From Yponomeuta sedellus (lineage: Eukaryota > Arthropoda > Insecta > Lepidoptera > Yponomeutidae): a stretch of DNA of 64,000 nt. Under the pieces are notes generated by a model. It worked only from the letters and a program-made list of their open reading frames with translations. It ran no database searches and was not told where the DNA came from. Where the stretch lies: positions 7,339,016 through 7,403,015 of the forward strand of contig OW203734.1 of assembly GCA_934045075.1 (NCBI GenBank), written 5' to 3'. The translations under genes and the position numbers were made by a program. Below are positions 1 through 23,400 of this stretch, piece after piece. Each line of letters starts with the position of its first letter. Positions within the stretch are counted from its first letter, which is position 1.

Positions 1-617
1 AGGAATATACCCAGAAGTCCCTATAGCCAACAACGGTTGATTCTGTCATACAGCATAACTACAAGTAATGGGTAGCTTATGCATACTTTACTCACAGTAC
101 AATTATTAAAGACTAGTGCTGGTTTTGTTCTACCGGTACACCTAGGTACTCGTTGTTTGAGATTTGTTGAGTCCTATGTTCCAGAATTTCAAAAACAACT
201 GGCTTGCTAGATTTTGTCATGAAGCATTTAAACGACTCCAAAGTGTCAAAATATGTATGCTATTGACAGCTGGAGTGGCTTTAAAAAAGTAGAAATCAAC
301 GTCACTCGACTCAGTCGATACTTACGTAATAGAATCCCTGATCACTCTTGCTAGGTAGGTATAACTTTTTTTTAAATTAATGGCAACTAAAATCGGTTCT
401 AATTTGGACGACTATTTCTGCCAATGACGAGTCAGTCATGGGAGTGACACTTCGACTTTGGTCGGTTTAAAAATCCTTTCATGAACTGAATTCCACCGCG
501 TGACTGTTGGGGAACCTGAAGCCCAAATAATTTTTTTAGACATACGCCACGAACGCCTGTTGGGGCAGGAAGGGCTGATGTTCCCAGTGTATGTTATGTG
601 TGTGAACTTTGTCGCAG
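1..617. other. ALDH intron / upstream sequence
   Basis: No exon with ALDH similarity was found here. Bases about 219-345 are repeated at 23905-24020, so at least part is an interspersed repeat. Confidence 0.4.
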
Positions 618-12158
<11,541 letters not shown>

Positions 12159-12880
12159 CCCGTTACTTTTAAGAATGAGGTGGAAGCCAAGGTCGGATGG
12201 ATTAAAAACACAAAAATTTGTTCTAGGGCCCGCACGTTATTTGACTTCTTTCCACAATGTAAAAATGTTCTGTAAGTTGTTCTAGAAAAGGTCCTGTGAA
12301 TATTTAAATAATTCTTTTCGCCAATGCGCGAAACATGGACCAATAATCATTATATCTAAGAGATACCTAGTTACTGTATCTTCCAGGTACTCCTGTCTAG
12401 GGTCAGTTCTGGCAGCCTACTAGCATTGGTAGTACCATGTAGTGCAATGGCACGAGTCACGTTATGTGGCGCTCAAATGACAAAATTAGACAATGTGCTG
12501 TAAAGTCTTCACAACGCGCGATTAGCGTCTCTGTACTACCCACGTAGAATTTAATTAACGGTTTGTATTTCTTGTGTAAAGATGTCAGGTACTCTGCTGC
12601 GAACTATTTGAAACGCACAATTAAAATGTATGTCGAATTAGACCAGTCTTCCAAATAGCATTTACTGCGAAAGAGCATTGTGACTTACTGAAATGTAATG
12701 TATAAGCAAAGTTTTTTTAATTTTTCGTATAATAATGTGAGTCTTATGTATGTATTTAAATCTGCCATATTTAACTGTTGCCATTACTTATTTAGTTTTG
12801 GATTACTTATTGTTCACTATATGTAAAGCGCATTTATAAGGACTTGTTAATAAAAAGTAAGTATACGTAATTAAATATAA
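12159..12880 (+). other. ALDH 3' UTR with poly(A) signal
   Basis: Non-coding stretch after the TAA with no repeat family recognised. An AATAAA at 12849-12854 is the likely poly(A) signal, so the mRNA should end near 12865-12880. It runs into the 3' end of the convergent - strand gene. Confidence 0.65.
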
Positions 12881-12883
12881 AGT

Positions 12884-12889
12884 TTTATT
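12884..12889 (-). promoter_or_regulatory. Poly(A) signal of the long - strand gene
   Basis: TTTATT on the + strand reads AATAAA on the - strand, about 900 bp after that gene's stop codon. It is the only well-placed signal I see there. The opposite-strand ALDH signal lies 30 bp away. Confidence 0.5.
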
Positions 12890-13797
12890 CCTTGGAATCC
12901 AACGAAAACAAAAATAATGTTATGGTAAAACAAATTGATAAAAGGAATGTTTAAAATCACCTATTTGGTTAGAGAAGATGATATATACTAAAAATATTAT
13001 CTCGAAACAAGATTAATAATAAAACAAGACATTTGTATGAGCCTGATAGCATAATAGTACCTAACCATGGTTTCTCTAATACAATGTAATACTTAATCCC
13101 AATCTATCCAAAAAATCAACAAAATCCTAAGAAAGTAAGGAATATAATACTAAAATCAACTACACAGTATTAAATTATTTTCCGTAAAAAGTTAATAGAA
13201 ACATAAATAATGGAAAATTTGTAATAACTATTGCCTTTACACGGCGATAATTCTAGACTAAAATCACAAACGTGGAATGTAACATGCTTCCTAATTCTAA
13301 CAATCACAAGTCTTGTAACTGCCTTTAACCGCAGCTGGAAAGCTTATACTCGTGTACGCGGTGCATATTACCTATGTTAGTATCACGCCAAATAAGGCCC
13401 TTATAATCTCACATCTAGCATTACAAACTATAGACTTGAAATATAAATAAACAATATTTAAATATTAGAAAAAAACAAAAATTGGTTATTCAAATGAAAA
13501 CCTAATTTTATCTTTGGGTTTTCTAAATGCACAGATATTATGAAACCATAATACTCCCTCCCTAATGCCGGCGCCAGACAGAAATTCAATCAAGACATTT
13601 GTTATTTTTGTCACATAAAATGTCCGTGCCACACATGTGCACACTTATGTGATCACTTGTTTGATAGTCTGGCGCCGGCATAATGTTAGTAAGTAAAGTA
13701 ATTGAAATACAGCATTGACCAACGATATTTACCTAATCACAGCTACTTATTGTACTTTGTTCATGAATATTTCTCAGAAAATCTAATCAAAAATAAA

Positions 13798-14487
13798 TCA
13801 ATCCGAACCCTGCTCTTTTTCGGAGGTTTCCTCGTTAATCGTCGACAGATTCTCTTCAGAGATCTTCTCCAAACATTTGCACGAGGAACTACTTGAGATC
13901 TCCTTGTCGATTTCTTTTTCTAGCAGCTCGAAGTCGTCATAATCAGCTTGGCACTTCAAGCATTCATCTGACGATGAGTCTTGGTAGCTCAGGACGTTCT
14001 CAATGTTCACTTCTACCTCCCTGTCATCGCAAGTGGGCAATGACGGGGTGCTGTTGCTAAGAACGCGCGTTTCCTTCGTCAATTGGTTGACGAAGACTTC
14101 GGACTTCGGTCGTTGCCCCACTGTGTCGACTCTACGTTTCTTTCGTAAAAGGATGGGCGTCGTGGCGCGTTTGTCTTTAGGGAAAATACGTTGCACGCGC
14201 TCTTCAATAAGCGATATGCGTTTGTACAACACTGTGTCCTGGCTTGGGTTGCAAGTACCGTCGATGGCGTCTCTGGATTCTGTATCAGAGTTGTCACACT
14301 TGAAATAAATCGTGTCGCAGCAATTTTCCTGTTTGAACTTGATCAGGCAACAGTCGTCTTCTTTCTCGCAGAGTATTTCGTGCAGCGAGCCGTGTAACGG
14401 GATTAGTTTCACCTTGCCGCCGAAGTTTTCCTGCATTTGCGTGGAGAGGTCATCGTCTATGTACAGGTCTTCGGTGCTCCGTGCTTC
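13798..14487 (-). CDS. Unknown - strand gene, terminal coding exon
   Basis: The acceptor (reads GTCACCCAG) lies just beyond 14487. The frame stays open for 229 codons to TGA at 13800-13798. It starts [17 protein letters not shown]. It contains a Cys-rich stretch with [12 protein letters not shown], the basic run [28 protein letters not shown], a five-Ser run, and ends in an acidic tail ([12 protein letters not shown]). Phase 0 matches the preceding exon. Confidence 0.85.
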   Translation of the reverse strand, partial: EARSTEDLYIDDDLSTQMQENFGGKVKLIPLHGSLHEILCEKEDDCCLIKFKQENCCDTIYFKCDNSDTESRDAIDGTCNPSQDTVLYKRISLIEERVQRIFPKDKRATTPILLRKKRRVDTVGQRPKSEVFVNQLTKETRVLSNSTPSLPTCDDREVEVNIENVLSYQDSSSDECLKCQADYDDFELLEKEIDKEISSSSSCKCLEKISEENLSTINEETSEKEQGSD

Positions 14488-17400
14488 CTGGGTGACAAAA
14501 GAAAAGTAGGATATCGGTGAAGCAAAAAACGATTAGTAAACAAAATAAAAATGCAAAAAGCCAACGATACGTGCTGTTCCCAGGCGGTCACCCATCCAAG
14601 TACTGAACACGCCCGATGTTGCTTAACTTCGGTGATCGAACGAGAACCGGTGTATTCAACATGGTATGAACGTTGGCGAATGTGGTACCAAAAATAACGA
14701 ACACACTAATGTTAATTGAAGCAATCCAAATACCATCCACTTTGAAAGCTTATTCCCCTAATTGTTTTGAGCGCTACATAATAAAAAAAATACATTGCAG
14801 AAAAGCAAAAATATACAGGAATATACGTAAAATAGTGTTCTTATTGAAATTGTTATGAAATGAAATTAAATGAAAAGGTTTAAGTAGCGCAGAAGCTGCG
14901 GCTTAATGAACGTTACAATTCAAACTAGGTGTCCATTTCAAAATCTAGATCATTTTGGAGAAAAAATGGACCAAAAAAACTCCAAACTTAGTCTTTTCAA
15001 AGTCCTTAATTAACATAGTTTACATAATTATTATAAAACATAGAACTCATACATTGTACTGGCTTTAATTCCAGACTCCAGAATCCTTTATGTTATAGTA
15101 GCCCTTTTGGCACAAAGTGTGCTTAACATATTTTTTGAACCGCGATTCAGGCAAGCTTATATCTTCAGGGATTTTATTAAAGAAGCGTATACAATGCCCC
15201 ATGAATGATGTTTTAACCTTTGCCAGCCTAAATAGTGGGAACGAAAGCTTATGTTTATTTCTAGTATTTACATTTAGTTAGGTATTGTATTATGTCACGA
15301 TACGCAATAGTGTGATCAGAGAACGTCGTAGGAGCGTATCAAGTTGATAACCTTGTGCTTTGCCTATTCCTGAGTGATACATGCGATAATATAATTTATG
15401 CCACACCTGGCAATAAAGTGGCTTCCGCACGCTGCGCGTACGGAAAAAGCCGCTTTCTGGCCAAGTGTAGACATAAAAAGATGTACACAACACGGGAGGT
15501 AATAAAGAAAGCCCTCGATCGCATATTTACGTCCCTCGCTTGCAGCTCGGGCCGCAAACTTCTGCGATCTCGGCCTTTCTTTGTATTACCACCCTAGTTG
15601 TGTATTGTACTATTATTAACGTATATCGACTAGTATAGCCTGACGAGGGTCAGGCTATACTAGTCGACTGCTGGACATCGGCCTCGCCTAATGAGCGCCA
15701 TAGCGCTCTGTCTTCAGCTTGCCGCATCCAGCATCGCAGATCGTCATCCCACCTAGTCGGGGATTTAGATTTAATGTAAATGCAGCATATTATTATCATT
15801 CTGGTATGAAAATGCAAAAATTCGGGAAGACGATATAAGTTTTACAAAATCAGTGCCTGATTTATAGTGTTAGTAAAAAAATTGCAAAAAGCCAACGATA
15901 CGTACTGTTCCCAGGCGGTCACCCATCCAAGTACTGAACACGCCCGATGTTGCTTAACTTCGGTGATCGGACGAGAACCGGTGTATTCAACATGGTATGA
16001 ACGTTGGCGACAGCAGGAATGAATTTTGCATTCACATTCAGATTGTTATTAATAATACGTGAACGAATGTACCGAACCCTCCATCAATAAAAAAGATTGT
16101 TACTTTATATTTTGACGACATAAAAACTATTAACGATGCTGGAAGGATTGCATACGAAATTCCAACTTAAGACACCTTAACAATTAAGCTTCTCTCTCAC
16201 CTGTAGTGTCCTAAAAGTCTGGCACCTCTTCAGCGAGTGCGTGTGAAAATCGTCTGTCAGCGTATCGTCGATCGTCTTGTTCAGCTTGTCGAAGGATCTG
16301 TTGAGCTTCGAATTCGAGTGGCCGTCGGAAATGGTCACGTTCACACAGTTATCGGTCACCTGCAGGCAGTTATCGCCTGATCTGGAGAAGGTGATTTGTA
16401 CGACCGGCTTGTTTGTTCCGTTGATCTTGAATTTGGAGACGGGTTGCTCTTTTTTCGCCGAGTCTTCGTCGCCGTTCAAGGCGTCTAGAACGTTCGCCAC
16501 GCCGCGGTTGAGTAGATCCTCACTTTTGCTTTGCGTCTCGAAGGACTCGTCGGAGATTTCGCTGAGTAGGTGTTGGAGCTCCTTTCTGATTAAGTCTCTG
16601 ATGAATTCCTCTATGCTGGAGGTGTCTGTCGCGGCGTTGGCCTTCAGCTCCGGATGGACGTCTTCGGACGAGGAGACGGGACTGTGGGGAGAACTGGAAT
16701 GGAGAGGCATTTGAGAGTATTATATTGAGCTTAACTTCTGACAGTAAGGCCCGCCACTGGCTTACAATGCTGCACCAACCCGGACTTGGCCCCCGTGGTG
16801 GAGTATGGCCTAACCTTCCTGCGGTGCAAGGAAGAGACCCCCTGCAGTGGGGACATACAAGGGTTGATATCGATATTGAGCATACTGCCGGTGACTCACT
16901 CGTATGTTAGATTAGATTAATACTCCTTATTGCACACCATGTCATTTGCATACTCATTTCAGTCAATCGGCCTGTCCGCCGTCATTTGGCGTAGTCGTCC
17001 ACTCCTAGTCGTAAGCCTTAAAATATTGCTAAAGAACTTGATGTCACTCTGGTAGTATTAATCGAAATTGAAAGCGATTTTTCTAATTTTACTTAATCCC
17101 TTGTGTCCCACTGCTGGGCAAAGGCGTCCCCCTTGCTTTCCATCTCTCCCAAAACGTATCATCATCAGTCATTTGACGCCCACTGCAGGACACAGGCCAC
17201 CCTCATAGTGTTTCAAGCTTCACGATCTTGTGCCGTCCGCCATTTTCGCCCCAACAGCCACCAGTTCTTTGAGCTATGTGCCCCGCCCACTGCCACTTAA
17301 ACTGAGCAATTCATCGAGCTATAGCCAATATATCAGGTAATAAATATGGAAAGGTGGCCAAAATCAGCACTGATTGGCTACCGGAGACGTGGCAGAAAGA

Positions 17401-20400
17401 GTCTGAGATGGTGTGACCACCTAACATATTTACTTGGGTGGGAGAACTGGGAAGAGTTGGCCAAGGACAAAGGGGAGTCGAAATACAAAGTGCAAGCCTT
17501 TGCCCACAAGTGGGACATAGTCACTTCGACATAACAAACATTAAGTCTCACCAAGTCTCCGGATGCCTCTTGATTGATGCATGATTGGTGTTACTATATC
17601 GGTCGGCCTCCTGCGAGAGATTCAGGGATCTGGCGATCTTGTCCCGGGCTTGGCAAAACTGCTCGGATTGGGCGACGCCTGGAACAAACGTGGCGAAGAA
17701 AGATTTTCGGAGGTTGACGCGTTAATAGATAGATAGAATATTCTTTATAGTACCTACATAGAAATCTCATTAACAGAAATGTAATATATCAAAATATAGT
17801 ATGATTGGCGGCCTTATGACTAAAAGCAATTTCTTTCAGGCAACAATAAACGGAGAAAATAGTAATGGATAGAGAAACATTTATCACATAAAACACACAT
17901 AGTGAGTCTGTTTTCTATTTGGGTCACGATTCTAGATAATACACAATATCCAAACTGTTTGTAATGGAAATATATTAATGAGACATAATAAGTACAGAAC
18001 TGTGATAAACCTGTTCAATCAATGAATCAGGCCTTCCTCGTCCACTGCTGAACATAGACTTTCCATAAGACACGCAACTTCTTCCTGTCTTCGGTCATCG
18101 TCATCCAGCTGCATTAAAAATCTGCTGCAGATCGTTCGCTTAGCGACGAACCAAAGCCCTGTTATTTAAATTATTTTTGTTTAGATTTTGTTTATTTTCT
18201 ATTAAGATAGTCTAAAGTTTAGTGAGACGTCAAGAGAAGGCATTGCCGTCGTAATACCTACGTATATGAAACGTATTGTGAATTACTTGCGTAGTGTTTA
18301 TCACACACGTACCGTATGTACTCTGCAGCCATTTTGACAGTTATCGATTCTTCTTCAGGTCAGACTAGTCCACTGCTGGACACAGCCCTCCCCAATGAGC
18401 GCCACAGCGAAGGCTGTGCCATCATTAGGGGGCAATGCCCACAATCCCCACGCTAGGCATGCGGGTTGGGGATCGCAGTTTGGTGTAATTGTACTGCAGG
18501 GGGCGCTGCTGCCCACCCCCTGGTTTGTGTCCCTGAGTCGCCTTTCGGGAAGAATTTGGGTTATCGATTATAAATATACCTACTAGGTTGCACTGTCAGG
18601 TGCAATTGTACAACTAATAACTGTCGCATACAAACATACATACAAATTTATCTATCTATATACGCCTGCATCTAAGAGGGGTAGGCAGAGACCAAGGATA
18701 GCCAATTGCCACGACCACGCCTGACAAAACTTTTCACACCATCGACATTTGGGAAATTAGCAAAGGGGACGATAAAAAGTACCCGGAACCGGCGTGCGTG
18801 CATGCAACGACTTATGAACGTTGATGAAGCGAAGGTGATCTGTCAGGATCGTGGCAGGTGGCAGTCCCTGGTCTCTGCCTAACCCTCTGGGATACAGGCG
18901 TGAGGTTATGTATGTATGTACACATTTGGGTACTTTTTAACTTGCCCTTTGCTAACACATCACCTTTGTTCGTCAACTTGGCCGAACGTCCTTGGGACGT
19001 TTTGTACCGGCCGGTTCCACCCGCATTCGCTCGATATTTTCCTTTAGTCAATCTTTTTTGCTCCCACGTGAAAATTTAAATCGAGCCTTGAGTAGCGTAG
19101 TGTAAGTATTGTTACAAACCTTTTGCGTTCATAGTAGTGCTTTGTTAAGGGGCTTTTATCGGAAAAATGTTTCAGGTATGTAAATAAGATACATGCTTAT
19201 TAATCAGAGCTTTTTATTAATGCAGTTAGTAAGAGCAACAATCACCTTCCTATTATTTCTTACAAATAAGTGATTCTAAAGATTGCAAGTTTAAAAATAA
19301 TGTACAAATTGTGACACAATCACAATACTCTGACATGCCATAACACTTTAAAGAATTTGTCGAGGAGAGTGATTTTAATACAGAATATGAATGAGTCGAA
19401 AGCATAGACTCAGGAGAATAATCACATCTAAGAATAAATCAAATCTCAATTAGACGCGTAACATGAAAAATTATACTTGCAAAAAATCACTTCTCCATAC
19501 GAATGTTGTGCAATTGGAGGCAATATTTTTACCCATAAGATATTCTTGGTAGCATTAATTGTATTATTCGTATAGGTAGTATTATCACTGCAAAAAATTG
19601 TGCGTCCTTGTAGCCATGGATTAGTTGTTAAACGTTATGCGTGCGAAACTAAATAGCAAGAAAATGTTTCGGTCATTGAATATTGATAAGAATATAGAAG
19701 CGGAAATCTGGGTGTTTGACTACAACAATAAAACTAAATCAAGCTCGGCAAACAAGACACATGGGAAAGGGTTCTTTTTGCACAAGTATTCTAATCTCTA
19801 ACTTCGTAAGCATTTACGGATTACTATAGATTGAATTCGCCATCCTATTGGATAGGGACTTAGATAGACCTTAATAATCAAATTAAGATAAAATGATAAG
19901 GTTCATCAGCAGCGCATTATGTCCCCACCGAGGGGCGCGGCCTTCCTCAGGATTTTTCCTGAGGAAGGTATAGGCCATACTTCACCACGGGGGCCAAGTC
20001 TGTCAGAAGTTTTCAAGCCGCCCTAAAGCCTCTGACTTGGCTTAACGACTGCCATCTATCGACGGCAGCCGGCACCAACTGCTTAACGTGCCTTGCGAAG
20101 CACGGAACCGCTAAATGATAAGGTTAGTTCGTGCGTTAAACCATCAATTGCCACCATTCATGTTTGATTACTATAAAAGCATTTAAGCATTATATTTATT
20201 ATACAGTCTGTTAGCTTTAAGAATATACCTCGGCTACTATCGGATAGAATCGGATATATTCGTTATTGTGCTCGTGTGCTTTCGGCGAAAACCGAATCCT
20301 TCTCTAGAGCCCGAGGTATATTCTAAAAGCTAACACACTGTTGATTGAAATCTTAGCCGTCCTATTGGATAGGAACTTGGATATTAATCAAGTGCGTTAA

Positions 20401-23400
20401 GCCGTTAATCGCCACCATTAAAGTTTTGTAAGAAAACGCCATACTCCAAAATTACAACTGACCATTTCTCCCATTGGTAGATGGTGATACTGAGGTTTGG
20501 CCTCTGAGGAACATTGGAAGTGGGCGCTTTGCGGCCAGCTGAGGCAGGGATTTCTGTAGGGGGTCAACGCGGTGGGAGGCTGGCTTCACAGCGACGGATA
20601 CCTGACTCCTGAAACAACAAATGTACTTGAATAAAAAAAAATGCAAAAAGCCAACAATACGTGCTGTTCCCAGGCGGTCACCCATCCAAGTACTGAACAC
20701 GCCCGATGTTGCTTAACTTCGGTGATCGGACGAGAACCGGTGTATTCAACATGGTATGAACGTTGGCGACAGTAGGGATGAATTTTGGATTCAGATTGAG
20801 ATTGTTCCTTGTGTAATAGCATTAGTAGGAATGTACATTAATAAAAAAAGTTTGTTACTTTACGATATTTTTACATCGGGCGTGTTTTACAAGCCAGAGT
20901 TTTGACGAATGGAACATTTTGGAGAAGCTTCCATTCAGAAACTTCCTTTGAACGAATTCAAAGGAAGTTTCTGAAATATCTGAGCTACATCACTAAGATT
21001 GGCTACGACTGCTATGAGGATTCATGTAATCGCCATGGGGTAAGTCTCTGGGATAGGCGTGTCCTTTTGGACACGTTGCTCCTTTTTGACATTTGCAACG
21101 GAAATATCTCATGTCCAGAGCTAACTGCCTCGGTCCTAAATCTTAACACACCCGGTAGACGCACTCGTCATACTAACACACGCCTCTTTCATACCCCTCT
21201 CGTCAACACAAATTATGCACAAAACTCAATCAGCCATCGACTGCCAAAAACTTTTAACGCCAAGTTTTTCGACATAGATATTTTCCACGCAAACAAGTCC
21301 GTATTTGAAAAAACAGCTAAAAGACACGCTGCAAAGTATCCCTAACGAACAAAGCTGAGCACCTTAATACTTCATCACTACTACACGCATAAATTAAACA
21401 CACACACACACGCACTCACACACATACACACACACACACAAACACACCCTTACACACACACACACAACCACACCAAACTTTAATCCCGTCTTAGTACTTA
21501 CTAGTAAATATTTATTAAATGCATAATTATTATTGTCTGTACCATTTTTCGATTTTTAGCTTAGTTTTTCTTCCAAAATCCATGCATTTGTTTATTTTTT
21601 TGTCTTGAATCTCCTTGAAACGAATCTACTATTGTGATTGTAACCGTATAAAAAAGCTCGTAATTGGCCTATGTTAAGTCTAATTAATTGTCTACCTAAA
21701 TTGTATTTGCGCTGTGAGCTTCTTGTGATTAAATAAAATAAAAATATAATTAAATTAAATTCCAGAACGCTTCTCCAAAATGTCCCAAATAATTTTCGAA
21801 TCAAGATGGAGGAAATCGATGTGATGATAGTCACAAATTTTCCCTTTGGAATTGAATAACAAAAAAAAAAACAAAAAGCCAACGATACGTGCTGTTCCCA
21901 GGCGGTCACCCATCCAAGTACTGAACACGCCCGATGTTGCTTAACTTCGGTGATCGGACGAGAACCGGTGTATTCAACATGGTATGAACGTTGGCGACAA
22001 TGCAAACGAATTTTTTTAACATAAGCCAAAACTGTCAGCAAATCGGCATCAGATTATACCATCTAGGTTTTAAGGGGCTTATAAAAGGGGCAACTTTTTA
22101 CTGCAATACGTGGCCGACAACTATTGGTGTCTTTCTCTAACATGTGAGTATGAAAGAGACACCATTAGGTTGCCGGCGACATATTGCAGTGAAAATATGG
22201 CCTCATTAGGAATGTCATTTGCATGTACTGCCATCAGTACGGGTAGTATGACGTATGACTATGCTAGTCGCACGTTTCAAGGCGCGGTGCTAACTCGCGC
22301 CACCAATGGAATAAAAATGATATCCTCTTTTTGTTTGTTTGTTTGTTTGTTTGTTTGTTTGTTTGTTTGTTTGTTTGTTTGTTTGTTTGTTTGTTTGTTT
22401 GTTTGTTTGTTTGTTTGTTTGTTTGTTTGTTTGTATGTATGTATGTATGTATGTATGTATGTATGTATGTATGTATGTATGTATGTATGTATGTATGTAT
22501 GTATGTATGTATGTATGTATGTATGTATGTATGTATGTATGTATGTATGTATGTATGTATGTATGTATGTATGTATGTATGTATGTATGTATGTATGTAT
22601 GTATGTATGTATGTATGTATGTATGTATGTATGTATGTATGTATGTATGTATGTATGTATGTATGTATGTATGTATGTATTTATTAATATAAAATAACAC
22701 AATTTACATGTTCTAAATAAGGCCTCACAAAAACCAATTACTTGGTTTGACTGTGAGAAGCATCTTATACAAAGCATCTTTGGAAAAAGTGAACTTCATA
22801 CAGAAGTCTTATATAATAAATATAGTAGATCTCTACTGACATGAACCTAGTGAAATCTACTGACATGAACCTAGGTCCAGGAGTAGTGGCAAGGACTTTA
22901 AAGCAGTTTTGCCAAAAACGGTGATTTTTAGCGGAAATCAATTGAAGACCTAGGTTGTTGACCTAGAACCTGGTCTAGAACCTAGGAAGATCTAGACAGC
23001 AGGTTCTAAAAATAGTCACAGTTGTCAAGATTTACAATGTTCACTTTCGGAAATCAAAAACGTACCATAAAACAAGTTATGATTTTTATTCTATTTGTAG
23101 TTAGTACCATGCAGCTCCTGAAGTTAGACATGAAGTTTTCGGATTATTAAGTTATTTATTTATTTCCTTCTCACAGAGGTATCAAAACACAAAATATACA
23201 TTTATATATTAAACGGGGTTCTCTGCCTTTTTGCAGAAACATTTTCGGCCGATTATCATTTGGCAACTAACGTTTCAAATAATATTATTTTGCGGAATAA
23301 TCATTTGCCAATTATTCTTATATATTTTTTTTGATTTCCCAACCTCGTAGTTGCCAACTGTTTGTTTGGTTTGCTTTTTCTGCGAAAAGGCAGGACACCA

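Noticed and set aside
20452..20822. ORFs containing [20 protein letters not shown], seen at many sites
   Set aside because: This peptide is the 5S rRNA sequence translated; it recurs only because the 5S copies do.
22110..22777. ORFs of repeated [12 protein letters not shown]
   Set aside because: Translation of the GTTT/GTAT repeat on both strands.
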